A stretch of DNA of 64,000 nt, from the NCBI GenBank assembly GCA_965220235.1, contig OZ244815.1:3596001-3660000 (forward strand). The letters are read 5' to 3'. A program made the position numbers and the translations under genes. Positions 16,640 through 26,255 of the stretch are shown here, piece by piece (positions within the stretch are counted from its first letter, which is position 1; every line of letters starts with the position of its first letter). Source of the stretch: Bin55 sp965220235 (lineage in GTDB: Bacteria > Pseudomonadota > Gammaproteobacteria > Pseudomonadales > Azotimanducaceae). The notes under the pieces are model-generated. The model worked only from the letters and a program-made list of their open reading frames with translations, was not told the origin of the DNA and searched no databases.

Positions 16640-19339
16640 ATGAACCTAGTGGACCCTTTAATTCTAGTGGACGGCACGCAGTACGTATTCCGCGCCTATA
16701 ACGCGCTTCCGGAAATGCGTACGAGTCGAGGTTTTCCTACCCACGCAATACGCGGCGTCGTCATGATGCTCAGGAAGCTAGTCCGTGATAACCCTACTGG
16801 GACGGTGGTTGTCGTATTCGATGGTCCCGGAAAGACGTTTCGCGACGAGATGTACTCTGAATATAAGGCAAATCGTCCTCCGATCGAAGACGATTTACTT
16901 GTGCAATTTGATCCCGTATACGAATTTGTCGATGCAATGGGGTTGCCCCGGCTTGAAGTTGCGGACGTAGAGGCAGACGACGTCATTGGAACGCTCGCAA
17001 CGCAAGCGACTGCGGCTAAGCGCGACACCTTAATTTCCAGCTCTGACAAAGATCTAGCTCAGCTAGTAACCGAACATGTGTATCTACAGGACACGATGAG
17101 TGACAACACGCTGGATCCGGATGGCGTGCAGGAGAAGTTTGAGGTCAATCCGGAGCAAATTGTTGACTATCTTGCGTTGATGGGAGACAAGGTCGACAAC
17201 ATCCCGGGCATCCCCGGCGTCGGGAAGAAGACTGCTGCGAAATGGCTCCAAGCCCACGGTGATTTGGAAACCATCATCGCGACTTCCGCTGACGTAAAAG
17301 GAAAGGTTGGGGAGAAGCTACGTGCACATCTCGAGCAGCTGCCGTTAGCGCAGCAACTCGCAACGATCAAATGTGATGTCGATATGGAACACTCGGTCGA
17401 CACGCTCAAACATCAGCCTATGGACCTCACTCAGTTGCTCGAACTCTGCCAAAAGTACGAGTTCCGCCAGTTGCGAGACCAATTCAATGAAGATGCCGGT
17501 GTAACCGACCCAACTCCGGAACGTTCAGAACCTGAGAAGGAAGTCGAGGTACTGACAACTAACGAGCAGTTAGATGAGGTGGTTAACGAAATAACAAAGG
17601 CTGGTACCTTTGCTGTTTTTGCCGTTACCTCAAGGCACACTACACTCGACCACACGGTACACGGACTAAGCCTATGTATCAACCGCGAACGTGTCTGCTA
17701 TGTGCCATGTACATCGTCGTTGACCGAACCAACGCTGTCAGCTGAGGAAGCCTTAGCGAAACTCCAGTACATATTCGAAAACCCAGATTTGACGTTAGTT
17801 ACCCATGACGTTAAGTCACTTCGACACACGCTTCGGAACTTCGGTGTCAACGTGCAATCTACCGTTCATGACATCATGCTGATGTCGTATGTCTTGAACA
17901 GCATTGGCCACGGCGAGCATCGTTTGAAAGGCATCGCAGGAACCGTTCTCGATCGCACGATCAAGGATTCCACTGATTTACTCGGATCCGGCGCGAAACG
18001 CATCAGTTTTGATGCGGCCGATCCGACGTCAGTACGTCAGTATGCCAGCGAACAGGTGATAACCATTGACGCGCTCTACAGAGAAATGTCGTCGAGGTTG
18101 GACGAAATCAAGACGCTACATTCAATCTATGAAGATGTCGAGATTCCGCTCGAACCGTTCCTTTGGGGTATGGAACACCACGGCACGCTCGTAGATCCCG
18201 AAGTGTTAGAGTCACTGAGAACGGAACTCGAGACGCGAAAGGACTCATTGGTAGAGCGCGCTTTTGAGCTCGCTGGGCATGAATTCAATCTTGGTTCGCC
18301 TAAGCAGCTTGAAGTCGTACTGTACGACGAGCTGCTCTTACCAGCACCACGTGCTTCGAAAAGTGGTAGTCGATCGACCAAGGAGGAGGTACTCAGTGGG
18401 TTAATCGGAGAGCACGAACTGCCTCAAGTCATCCTCGATTATCGCGCAACAACGAAGCTGATTTCAACGTATATCGCAGGTCTATCACGAGAGATCAACG
18501 CAGCAACAAAGCGTATCCATACCTCCTACTCTCAAGCCAATGCTTCGACCGGACGTCTTGCTTCGGTAAATCCGAATTTACAGAACATTCCAATTCGCAC
18601 GACTGACGGACGACGGGTTCGCGAAGCATTCGTCGCACCTGATGGTCATCTTCTCCTCACGGCAGACTATTCACAGATCGAACTTCGGGTGATGGCTCAT
18701 CTAACCGACGATCCGGGTCTCACCGAAGCGTTCATGGGTCGAGTTGATATTCATCAAGCGACAGCTGCGGAAGTTTTTGGTGTCGCGCTAGATGCTGTGA
18801 GTGAAGATCAACGACGCAGTGCAAAGGCTATTAACTTCGGTCTAATGTATGGCATGTCTGCATTTGGTCTCGCACGAAATCTAGAAATTCCGCAATTCCG
18901 AGCAAAGGAATACATCGACACATACTTCAATCGCTATCCCAACGTTCAAGACTACGTACGAGCCACGAAAGAGAACGGCAAAGAAAACGGCTTCGTAGAA
19001 ACGATTTATGGTCGACGAATCTATCTTCGCGACATTAACGCGCGTAACCCGATGGTTCGACAGGCCGCGGAGCGTCTCGCGATCAATGCCCCCGTGCAAG
19101 GGAGTGCCGCTGACATCATCAAGAAAGCAACGATCCGAGTTGGTGAGTGGCTACTTGAGTCAGAGCTCGATATTGAGATGATCCTGCAAGTTCACGACGA
19201 GCTAGTTTTCGAAGTCGCAGAGACTGATATAGAAGAAGCAAAGGCACAGATACCCGAACTAATGCGCACAGCGGTCGAGCTAAAGGTACCGTTGGAAGTT
19301 GATCTTGGCGTGGCTCAAAACTGGTCCGCGGCTCATTGA
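16640..19339 (+). CDS. polA: DNA polymerase I with degenerate 3'-5' exonuclease domain
   Basis: Repair and Okazaki-fragment polymerase, 899 residues. Residues 1-~285 are the 5'-3' nuclease (DGTQYVFRAYNALPEM, VADVEADDVIGTLA, ALMGDKVDNIPGIPGVG). Residues ~305-500 align to the proofreading domain. Residues ~520-899 are the polymerase (TGRLASVNPNLQNIP, TADYSQIELRVMAHL, RRSAKAINFGLMYGMSAFG, QVHDELVFEV), all intact. In the proofreading domain the E. coli FDTETD metal motif is replaced by FAVTS: positions equivalent to D355 and E357 are F327 and V329, and D501 is I474; only the D424 equivalent (D411) and Y497 (Y468) remain. Proofreading is therefore probably lost. AGGAAC precedes the ATG. Confidence 0.96.
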   Translation: MNLVDPLILVDGTQYVFRAYNALPEMRTSRGFPTHAIRGVVMMLRKLVRDNPTGTVVVVFDGPGKTFRDEMYSEYKANRPPIEDDLLVQFDPVYEFVDAMGLPRLEVADVEADDVIGTLATQATAAKRDTLISSSDKDLAQLVTEHVYLQDTMSDNTLDPDGVQEKFEVNPEQIVDYLALMGDKVDNIPGIPGVGKKTAAKWLQAHGDLETIIATSADVKGKVGEKLRAHLEQLPLAQQLATIKCDVDMEHSVDTLKHQPMDLTQLLELCQKYEFRQLRDQFNEDAGVTDPTPERSEPEKEVEVLTTNEQLDEVVNEITKAGTFAVFAVTSRHTTLDHTVHGLSLCINRERVCYVPCTSSLTEPTLSAEEALAKLQYIFENPDLTLVTHDVKSLRHTLRNFGVNVQSTVHDIMLMSYVLNSIGHGEHRLKGIAGTVLDRTIKDSTDLLGSGAKRISFDAADPTSVRQYASEQVITIDALYREMSSRLDEIKTLHSIYEDVEIPLEPFLWGMEHHGTLVDPEVLESLRTELETRKDSLVERAFELAGHEFNLGSPKQLEVVLYDELLLPAPRASKSGSRSTKEEVLSGLIGEHELPQVILDYRATTKLISTYIAGLSREINAATKRIHTSYSQANASTGRLASVNPNLQNIPIRTTDGRRVREAFVAPDGHLLLTADYSQIELRVMAHLTDDPGLTEAFMGRVDIHQATAAEVFGVALDAVSEDQRRSAKAINFGLMYGMSAFGLARNLEIPQFRAKEYIDTYFNRYPNVQDYVRATKENGKENGFVETIYGRRIYLRDINARNPMVRQAAERLAINAPVQGSAADIIKKATIRVGEWLLESELDIEMILQVHDELVFEVAETDIEEAKAQIPELMRTAVELKVPLEVDLGVAQNWSAAH

Positions 19340-19352
19340 TTGAGGCGATTCT

Positions 19353-19391
19353 GTTACGGGTTTCCGTTTAAGTACGCTCGATACCCGTAAC
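19353..19391 (+). terminator. 9-bp inverted repeat after polA
   Basis: GTTACGGGT (19353-19361) pairs perfectly with ACCCGTAAC (19383-19391) around a 21-base loop, 14 bases after the polA stop. No T-run follows, so it may be a weak terminator or part of a small RNA. The rest of 19392-19610, between polA and convergent ysxC, shows no gene that I can support; in enterobacteria and pseudomonads this intergenic region carries an sRNA (Spot 42 or ErsA), but I see no sequence match to Spot 42. Confidence 0.35.
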
Positions 19392-19610
19392 TTGAATTTG
19401 ATCTTCCGCCCAATTAGTACTCTCACTCAACGCGGAAAGTGTCATGGAGTTCACTGACACACTCATGGCAAATCATTACAGCAGGCAGTCGACAACTAGC
19501 GATCAACCCATCGCAATGATTCCCGTATGGCCGAGCTCAGCATACCTAAATCAGCGCACGGAAAGATGCTCTCTTTGACAATCGCATGCAGTCGGCAGAA
19601 CTCCAACCGT

Positions 19611-20201
19611 TCATACGAAGTCTCCCAACCAAACTGCGAGTTCGTCCGAACCTAATCCAGATGTTGCCGAAAACAGCTGAACGGTGATTAATTCAGACCC
19701 AGCAACATGACGTTTGGTCTCCGCAACAGTTCGCGCCTGAGCGTTCCTTTTCAGTTTGTCGGCTTTGTTCAGTAATACACGCACGCTCAGGACACGATCA
19801 CTCGCCCAATCAAGCATGCGCTGGTCGAACGGTTTCAGTGGGTGTCTCGCGTCCATCACTAAGACCAATCCCCGCAAATTTTCTCGTTGCTCTAGATATT
19901 CATCAACGGCAGCGTTCCAACTCGCTCGTTCACTTCGGCTCGCTTTTGCATAGCCGTATCCGGGTAGGTCTACGATGCGGAACCCCCAAGATGTGGTAAA
20001 CAAATTGATCAATCGTGTTCGACCAGGTGTTTTACTCACCCTCGCAAGCCGCTTGTTAGAGGCAACTCGATTCAATGTACTCGACTTGCCAGCATTCGAT
20101 CGTCCAACAAAAGCGACTTCGACAACATCATCTTGAGGACACTGCGAAAGTCGTGCAGCGCTACCGATAAATTCGGCTGATAACACAGGCAATTCGGTCA
20201 T
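19611..20201 (-). CDS. engB: ribosome biogenesis GTPase YsxC/EngB
   Basis: Essential Era-type GTPase acting in large ribosomal subunit assembly. It has the G1 loop VAFVGRSNAGKSSTLN, the G2 region SKTPGRTRLINLF, G3 DLPGYGYAKAS, and G4 LNKADKL, with the final VWLG tail. About 196 residues from the ATG at 20201 (MTELPVLSAEF), where the family N terminus begins; an in-frame GTG at 20231 would add ten residues. Placement beside polA and opposite cytochrome c4 is the usual gammaproteobacterial order. Confidence 0.94.
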   Translation of the reverse strand: MTELPVLSAEFIGSAARLSQCPQDDVVEVAFVGRSNAGKSSTLNRVASNKRLARVSKTPGRTRLINLFTTSWGFRIVDLPGYGYAKASRSERASWNAAVDEYLEQRENLRGLVLVMDARHPLKPFDQRMLDWASDRVLSVRVLLNKADKLKRNAQARTVAETKRHVAGSELITVQLFSATSGLGSDELAVWLGDFV

Positions 20202-20292
20202 TTCGAGTGAAGTGGGAGGCGAAACGGGCACTTATAATGTCGCGCGTTTTACCCCCTGAGATAGTTGGCGTAACGACGCTAACGGAGATTTT

Positions 20293-20940
20293 ATGGGTCG
20301 TTATTGCCAGGAAAAAGCCTTGATTTTTCGCATTTTCTGCATCCTTTCCATAAGCTGGATTGGATTCACACAGTCAATCCTAGGCGAAGAAACAGGAAAC
20401 GCCGCGGCTGGAGAAGGCAAAGCGGTGGCTTGCGTTGCTTGCCACGGTAACGACGGCACATCGACCATCCCTGACTATCCTCACATTGCCGGTCAGAATG
20501 CGAAGTACTTAGAAATCCAGATGCGCCAGATGCGCGATGGCGAGCGGGACATCCCGTTGATGGCTGGTCAGCTAGACGCGATGAGCGATCAGGACCTGAA
20601 GGACATCGCTGCGTACTATGCCTCGCAACCTGGGAAAATCGGACAAGCATCACCCGAAAACCTTGAGCTCGGTGAACGCATCTATCGTGGCGGTATTCTT
20701 GAAAAGAACGTGGCCGCATGCACCGCATGTCATTCCCCGAACGGCAACGGGAACACGCTTGCTGGATTCCCCCGCATCTCTGGACAGCCCGTTGGGTACA
20801 CAGTTACTCAACTCAAAAGCTATCGTGAAGACGAACGAACCAGCGATGAATATGTCAATGGAATGATGCGTGATATCGCTGCGCGTATGACCGACAACGA
20901 AATCGAAGCTGTCGCAAACTACATTCAAGGGCTGTACTAG
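20293..20940 (+). CDS. dihaem cytochrome c4
   Basis: Periplasmic two-domain cytochrome c of 215 residues, an electron donor to terminal oxidases. After an N-terminal hydrophobic segment (IFRIFCILSISWIGFTQSI) come two haem-attachment sites, CVACHG (domain 1) and CTACHS (domain 2), each with a downstream methionine ligand (IPLMAGQLDAMS; YVNGMMRDIAARM). PHIAGQNAKYLEIQMRQM and GFPRISGQPVGYTVTQL are the paired c4 motifs. GGAG lies upstream of the ATG. It is followed 44 bp later by dsbA. Confidence 0.93.
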   Translation: MGRYCQEKALIFRIFCILSISWIGFTQSILGEETGNAAAGEGKAVACVACHGNDGTSTIPDYPHIAGQNAKYLEIQMRQMRDGERDIPLMAGQLDAMSDQDLKDIAAYYASQPGKIGQASPENLELGERIYRGGILEKNVAACTACHSPNGNGNTLAGFPRISGQPVGYTVTQLKSYREDERTSDEYVNGMMRDIAARMTDNEIEAVANYIQGLY

Positions 20941-20984
20941 ACACAAGCCCGTCCTGTGACAGCGTTTAGCGGCAGGAGCTTTAA

Positions 20985-21647
20985 ATGAAGATTCAGATCT
21001 TTCTCATTGGCGTCACCGCCATGTTCGCTACCTTCGCGCATACCCAAGTGGCGGAGTTTCGCGAGTACGAACACTATCGAGAGATTCCGACCCGATTTGA
21101 GACATCGGACATCCATTCCGATACTGTGGTTGTCACTGAGATGTTCTCCTATTCCTGCTCCCACTGCTTCACCTTTGAACGTGACTTGAGTGAGTGGCTT
21201 CCCGAACAAGACGAAACGGTAAAGTTCGTGCGCGAACACGTGGTGTTCACCGGACCTGGTTTGAACCTCGCCAAGGCGTTCTACGCTGCTGAAGAGTTGG
21301 GTGTTACCGAGAAGATCCACGATTCAATGTTTATTGCAATTCACGTTAATGGATTGCGCATGAATCAGCTTGACTTGCTCGTCCGCTTATTCGAAGGGCG
21401 TGGCGAAACATCTGCAACCGATTTTCAAGCTGCGTTTAACAGCTTTAATGTGGAGAACCGCGTGCGCCGGAGCGACGCCCTTGTTCGTGGATGGCGGATT
21501 GATTCCACACCGACTATGGTCGTTGATGGACGCTACATAGTAGTTGGTACCCACATCCGTAGCAATCGGCAAGCCCTTGAGATCGTAGATTTCCTAGTGG
21601 CGAAAGTCTTAGAAGATCGCCGGTCGCAACGCAATACAGATTCTTAA
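20985..21647 (+). CDS. dsbA: periplasmic thiol:disulfide oxidoreductase DsbA
   Basis: Introduces disulfide bonds into exported proteins. Length 220 with a signal peptide (MKIQIFLIGVTAMFATFAHT). The thioredoxin-fold active site is MFSYSCSHCFTFE, so the dipeptide is CSHC where most gammaproteobacterial DsbA have CPHC. The cis-proline loop STPTMVVDGRYIV is intact and the helical insert lies between. AGGAG precedes the ATG by 7 bases. The cytochrome c4-dsbA pair matches pseudomonad gene order. Confidence 0.93.
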   Translation: MKIQIFLIGVTAMFATFAHTQVAEFREYEHYREIPTRFETSDIHSDTVVVTEMFSYSCSHCFTFERDLSEWLPEQDETVKFVREHVVFTGPGLNLAKAFYAAEELGVTEKIHDSMFIAIHVNGLRMNQLDLLVRLFEGRGETSATDFQAAFNSFNVENRVRRSDALVRGWRIDSTPTMVVDGRYIVVGTHIRSNRQALEIVDFLVAKVLEDRRSQRNTDS

Positions 21648-21651
21648 TAAC

Positions 21652-21667
21652 GCGACGCTGTCGTCGC
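21652..21667 (+). terminator. short GC-rich hairpin between dsbA and xylB
   Basis: GCGACG (21652-21657) and CGTCGC (21662-21667) form a perfect 6-bp stem with a CTGT loop, seven bases after the dsbA stop. Only TATTG follows, so a rho-independent terminator is unproven; it marks the boundary between the housekeeping block and the xylose genes. Confidence 0.35.
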
Positions 21668-21680
21668 TATTGATCGATTC

Positions 21681-23135
21681 ATGTATCTAGGAATCGATAT
21701 CGGCACTTCGGCCGTTAAGACCGTCATCACGAGCGAACTCGGTGAGATCGTCGCTGAGACTTCGGCGTCGCTTTCAGTTTCAAGACCTCATCCACTGATG
21801 AGTGAGCAACATCCTGACGCGTGGTGGGATGCGGTTAACGAAACGATCGATTCTCTCAAGTCGTACACACCAGCGGTACAAGGCATCGGACTATCGGGTC
21901 AAATGCACGGAGCCGTACTACTCGATCAAAGCCACAAGCCTTTACGTCCAGCGATCCTCTGGAACGATGGACGATCCGGCGAAGAATGTCGGGAGCTTGA
22001 AGCAACCGTCGATGTTCCGGAAGCTACCGGCAATCATGCAATGCCTGGCTTTACAGCGCCCAAGCTACTTTGGGTTCGTAAACACGAGAACGACATTTTT
22101 AGGAACACCAAGACCATTCTCCTTCCCAAAGACTATGTTCGACTCCGGATGACGGGCCAACTAGCTACGGACATGTCCGATGCATCTGGAACACTGTGGT
22201 TGAACGTTGCGGAGCGGAGTTGGCATCCCGCCATGTTAGACGCATCTGGGATTACAACTGAGAACTTGCCCAGGCTGTACGAAGGTAACGATGTAACCGG
22301 CGTTCTGTCGTCACAGATCGCCGCAACATGGGGAATGAATCGCGTTCCAGTCGTCGGTGGTGCTGGTGACCAGGCGGCAGGCGCGGTTGGCGCTGGAGCT
22401 GTGTCGCCTGGCATATGTACTCTCTCGCTTGGGACATCCGGGGTTATGTTCGCACCAGACTCTGGTTACAACCCGAATCCGGAAGGTGGTATTCATACGT
22501 TCTGCCACGCGTTACCTGATGTATGGCACGAAATGGCGGTCATTCTCTCCGCTGCGGGTTCACTAACCTGGGTTACGCAACTAACTAATTCGGGGTCTGA
22601 AGCTTCGTTGATCGGCGAGATTGAGACACGGCTTCCGTCTTCAACTCGGGTCATCTTTTTGCCATACCTTTCCGGCGAGCGAACACCACACAACAACCCT
22701 TTAGCGAAAGGTGTATTTAGTGGCCTAACGGCAGATACCACGCGTGCGGATCTTGGTTACGCAGTTTTAGAAGGTGTCGCATTCGCGTTCAAGGATTGCT
22801 ATACCGAGCTTTTGAAAGCTGGCGCTAACGTTGAACACATAAACGTCATCGGCGGTGGTTCGCATAGCCGCTTCTGGGGGCAACTAATCGCCGATGTGTT
22901 GCAAAGACCCTTGACTTATCGCCAAGACGCCGCAGTCGGACCCGCCCTCGGTGCGGCGAGACTCGCTCAGCTTGCTGTTGAAAAGTCAACCGTAACGGAT
23001 GTTTGTACAGAGGCCCCGGTTGATTTCACGGTCAGTCCGACTCCAGGCGAGGCTAACGAACTTGATTCCAAGTATCTCGAATTCAAAGCCTTGTACGATG
23101 ACCTTAAACCTCATTTTGGTCGACAAGCTGGCTAA
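21681..23135 (+). CDS. xylB: xylulokinase
   Basis: FGGY-family sugar kinase phosphorylating D-xylulose to feed the pentose phosphate pathway. Length 484 fits. The N-terminal ATPase motif GIDIGTSAVKTVI, the substrate motif GLSGQMHGAVLLD, the WNDGRS element, VVGGAGDQAAGAVGAG, and the C-terminal VIGGGSHSRFWGQLIADVL signature are all clear and typical of XylB. It precedes xylA by about 90 bp on the same strand, so the two probably form a xylose catabolic unit. No xylose transporter or XylR regulator is seen beside them. Confidence 0.94.
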   Translation: MYLGIDIGTSAVKTVITSELGEIVAETSASLSVSRPHPLMSEQHPDAWWDAVNETIDSLKSYTPAVQGIGLSGQMHGAVLLDQSHKPLRPAILWNDGRSGEECRELEATVDVPEATGNHAMPGFTAPKLLWVRKHENDIFRNTKTILLPKDYVRLRMTGQLATDMSDASGTLWLNVAERSWHPAMLDASGITTENLPRLYEGNDVTGVLSSQIAATWGMNRVPVVGGAGDQAAGAVGAGAVSPGICTLSLGTSGVMFAPDSGYNPNPEGGIHTFCHALPDVWHEMAVILSAAGSLTWVTQLTNSGSEASLIGEIETRLPSSTRVIFLPYLSGERTPHNNPLAKGVFSGLTADTTRADLGYAVLEGVAFAFKDCYTELLKAGANVEHINVIGGGSHSRFWGQLIADVLQRPLTYRQDAAVGPALGAARLAQLAVEKSTVTDVCTEAPVDFTVSPTPGEANELDSKYLEFKALYDDLKPHFGRQAG

Positions 23136-23224
23136 GTCGGCGACGTTCACCACGAATCTCCAAGTTAGTCAAGCGATAAGCTCTTCCCCTATCATTCGTG
23201 CAAGTCCCACTCTGACCATCAACC

Positions 23225-24529
23225 ATGTCCTTCTTCCCTTCCGTCGAAAAGATCCAATACGAAGGACCCGATAGCACAAATCCACTCGCATTTCGTTATT
23301 ACGACGCGAATCGGGACGTGCTTGGCAAGACGATGGCAGAACATCTACGGTTTGCAGTCTGTTACTGGCATTCCTTTGCCGCTCCTGGCGACGATGTATT
23401 CGGGGACGGCACATGGGATCGACCCTGGAACGACGACCTCGGCGGCGCACGCGAAAAACTCGCGTGTGCATTCGAGTTCTTTGAGAAACTAGGAAATCCG
23501 TACTACTGTTTTCATGATCGTGATGTAGCGCCTGAAGGTAGTACATACGCCGAAACCGAGCGAAATTTGAAAACGATCGGTGACGAACTCGCACAAGCGC
23601 AGGATCGAACAGGGATCAAGTTACTTTGGGGAACCGCGAACTTATTCGGACATCCGCGCTACGCTGCGGGTGCGGCTACCAACCCCAATCCTGAAGTATT
23701 CGCGTTCGCGGCGTCGCAGGTCATGCAAGCGCTGGACCTAACGCATGAACTTCAAGGCGAGAACTATGTGCTGTGGGGTGGGCGCGAAGGCTACGACACG
23801 TTGCTGAATACGGATTTACGCCGGGAATCACAACAGCTGGGCCGATTCATGGCCATGGTCGCGGAACATAAAGCTAGGATTGGCTTTACGGGCACGTTGC
23901 TCATCGAACCTAAGCCATGTGAACCGACGAAACACCAATACGATTATGACGGCGCGGCCTGTTATGCGTTCTTGCAAAAGTATGGTCTAGAAGATCAGTT
24001 CAAACTCAATATCGAGTGCAACCATGCGACGCTAGCAGGTCACAGTTTTCACCATGAGATCGCATTTGCGATTGCACACGGCATTTTTGGCAGCGTAGAC
24101 GCGAATCGCGGGGATCCACAAAACGGCTGGGATACCGACCAGTTTCCGAATTCTGCGACCGAATGGTCGTTAATACTCCATGAAATCCTCAAGGACGGCG
24201 GATTCACGTCTGGCGGTCTCAATTTCGACGCCAAGTTACGTCGCCAGAGCGTGAATCGCGAAGATCTTTTCTACGGGCACATCGGCGGGATGGATACGAT
24301 CAGTCACGGATTACTAAATGCCGCCGCACTGCTCGAAGACGGTATTCTGGTCAAAACTCTGAGCTCACGCTACAGCGGGTGGGACAGTAAACTAGGCCAA
24401 GATATCCTGACATCAAATTCAAGTCTAAAGGACTTGGCACAATTCGTGAGTAATCACGAGTCCCCTTTACCACCAAGCTCGGGTAACCAGGAACTCTTGG
24501 AAAATACCGTCGCTCGATTCATAAGCTAG
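23225..24529 (+). CDS. xylA: xylose isomerase
   Basis: Interconverts D-xylose and D-xylulose with divalent metal. At 434 residues it is a class II enzyme. Recognisable features are FCFHDRD-like YYCFHDRDVAPEG with the catalytic histidine, KLLWGTANLFGHPRYAAGAA, NYVLWGGREGYDTLLNTD, LLIEPKPCEPTKHQYDYD with metal-binding glutamate, NIECNHATLAGHSFHHE and GSVDANRGDPQNGWDTDQFP. The ATG lies 89 bp after xylB; no terminator is seen in the spacer. Confidence 0.95.
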   Translation: MSFFPSVEKIQYEGPDSTNPLAFRYYDANRDVLGKTMAEHLRFAVCYWHSFAAPGDDVFGDGTWDRPWNDDLGGAREKLACAFEFFEKLGNPYYCFHDRDVAPEGSTYAETERNLKTIGDELAQAQDRTGIKLLWGTANLFGHPRYAAGAATNPNPEVFAFAASQVMQALDLTHELQGENYVLWGGREGYDTLLNTDLRRESQQLGRFMAMVAEHKARIGFTGTLLIEPKPCEPTKHQYDYDGAACYAFLQKYGLEDQFKLNIECNHATLAGHSFHHEIAFAIAHGIFGSVDANRGDPQNGWDTDQFPNSATEWSLILHEILKDGGFTSGGLNFDAKLRRQSVNREDLFYGHIGGMDTISHGLLNAAALLEDGILVKTLSSRYSGWDSKLGQDILTSNSSLKDLAQFVSNHESPLPPSSGNQELLENTVARFIS

Positions 24530-24569
24530 CTGTCCGCAGCTCGCAAAAACCTTTTCTATTGGACCTGTG

Positions 24570-26252
24570 ATGCTTAAACCTGTCCAGCGCTGTCAGCGAG
24601 TTATTGGCTTTTCAGTGCTTCTCTTTTTCGTCGGAGTCATTAGTGCTGACCGCATTGATGATCAAAACGTCATAAACGCTATGGAGGAGGAGCTAGTTCG
24701 CTCCATGTCCGCTTTAGCCGAACGGCCAGATCCGCCTTTTTACATCAGTTACGAGATCACCGATAGTTTCCAAGCGCGAGTCAGTAGTGCTTTTGGTCGA
24801 ATCACACGCAGTTCGGAATCCGGCGGTACGTATTACGACGTGGATCTAAGAGTCGGTAAGCCAGAAATGGATAACACGCATCTCGCTAATCGCCGACCGT
24901 TTCCTCGGGTCGCACTTGGTTCGCTTGCCAATAAGGATGGAATTCGCAATAACCTATGGTTGTTAACGGATCGTTCGTTCAAACAAGCGTCCGAGCAACT
25001 CGTTAACGTACGAACTCAAAGCGAAATACAGATTGATACCGATGGTCCCGCGTTCGATCTCGCTCCTGCGATCAAAGTCTCACACTCGGAGCGTGATCAG
25101 TCAATCCGATTCGCTCGTGCGGAGTGGGAAAAACGCATGCAACGCGTCTCCAACGTATTCAATGGTCACCCGACCTTGCTTAGTGGTAACGCTCAAGCTT
25201 CCGTAGTTAAAAATGTCCGTTTTTTTGTTAATAGCGAGGGCTCAAGAATTCAATCCGACGAACTCATGTACACCATCGTTCTGTCAGCAACAACGAAAGC
25301 CGACGATGGTTCAAATCTGAGCTTGTCGAAGTTATTTCACGCACGTAAACCGTCGGGTCTACCTACCAATCGCGAACTGACGCGGACGGCAGACGAGATC
25401 GTGACAATGCTCATCAATCTTCGGAACGCGCCCAATATCGAGCCATACACAGGTCCCGCGATTCTGTCTGGACGTGCGGCCGGCGTGCTGTTTCATGAAA
25501 TACTTGGTCATCGTCTAGAAGGACATCGTCTAAAGCAGACGAACGACGCTCAAACTTTCAAAGACAAGATCAATCAACGTGTGTTACCGGAATCAATGTC
25601 AGTGGTATTTGATCCATCCCTCGAGAAATTCGGCGACACAGATTTACTAGGAATGTATGCGTTCGACAACGAAGGCGTCAAGGGACAGAAGGTTCGTGTT
25701 ATTGAAGGCGGTATTTTGAAGCGCTTCCTTTTCGGCCGCTCAACATTAGCGGACAACGGGTTTCGTGAGTCGAATGGTCACGGTCGTAAAGCCGTTGGAC
25801 TCACTTCTGTCGCACGGCAGTCAAATCTGCTGGTCGAAGTCGAAGATCCGTACACCCCTGCGGAGTTAGAAGAGCAAATGATTGCCATCTTGAAGGAGCG
25901 TGACCTCGAGTACGGACTCTACTTCGACGATATCGTCGGCGGCTTCACGATCACGCAGCGGAGCTTGCCGAATTCATTCACGGTGCGTCCGGTCGTCGTT
26001 TACAAAATCTATCAAGATGGGTCTCGCGAACTCGTACGAGGAGTAGACCTAATCGGTACGCCGCTCGCCGTATTCGACAGTGTAATCGCTGCGGCAGACG
26101 ATATGGCAGTATTCAACGGTCAATGTGGTGCAGAATCGGGCATGGTACCCGTATCTGCCATCTCACCATCTATTCTGGTTGGACAGATCGAAGTGCAACG
26201 CGCTTCACAATCGCGCGCCATATTGCCAATACTGCCACCACCAGGTGTTTAG
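24570..26252 (+). CDS. exported TldD/PmbA-like metallopeptidase
   Basis: About 560 residues of the TldD/PmbA (modulator of DNA gyrase) family, zinc peptidases that normally act in the cytosol. The putative metal site HEILGH (HExxxH, residues 309-314) lies in the expected FHEILGHRLEGH segment, and a third ligand is probably the cysteine of NGQCGAESGMVPVSAISPSI near the C terminus. Unusually, the N terminus has a hydrophobic stretch (VIGFSVLLFFVGVISA) that looks like a signal peptide, suggesting a periplasmic protein. ATG 24570 is preferred over the adjacent GTG 24567. It is followed three bases later by a paralogue that lacks these ligands. Confidence 0.85.
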   Translation: MLKPVQRCQRVIGFSVLLFFVGVISADRIDDQNVINAMEEELVRSMSALAERPDPPFYISYEITDSFQARVSSAFGRITRSSESGGTYYDVDLRVGKPEMDNTHLANRRPFPRVALGSLANKDGIRNNLWLLTDRSFKQASEQLVNVRTQSEIQIDTDGPAFDLAPAIKVSHSERDQSIRFARAEWEKRMQRVSNVFNGHPTLLSGNAQASVVKNVRFFVNSEGSRIQSDELMYTIVLSATTKADDGSNLSLSKLFHARKPSGLPTNRELTRTADEIVTMLINLRNAPNIEPYTGPAILSGRAAGVLFHEILGHRLEGHRLKQTNDAQTFKDKINQRVLPESMSVVFDPSLEKFGDTDLLGMYAFDNEGVKGQKVRVIEGGILKRFLFGRSTLADNGFRESNGHGRKAVGLTSVARQSNLLVEVEDPYTPAELEEQMIAILKERDLEYGLYFDDIVGGFTITQRSLPNSFTVRPVVVYKIYQDGSRELVRGVDLIGTPLAVFDSVIAAADDMAVFNGQCGAESGMVPVSAISPSILVGQIEVQRASQSRAILPILPPPGV

Positions 26253-26255
26253 CTG

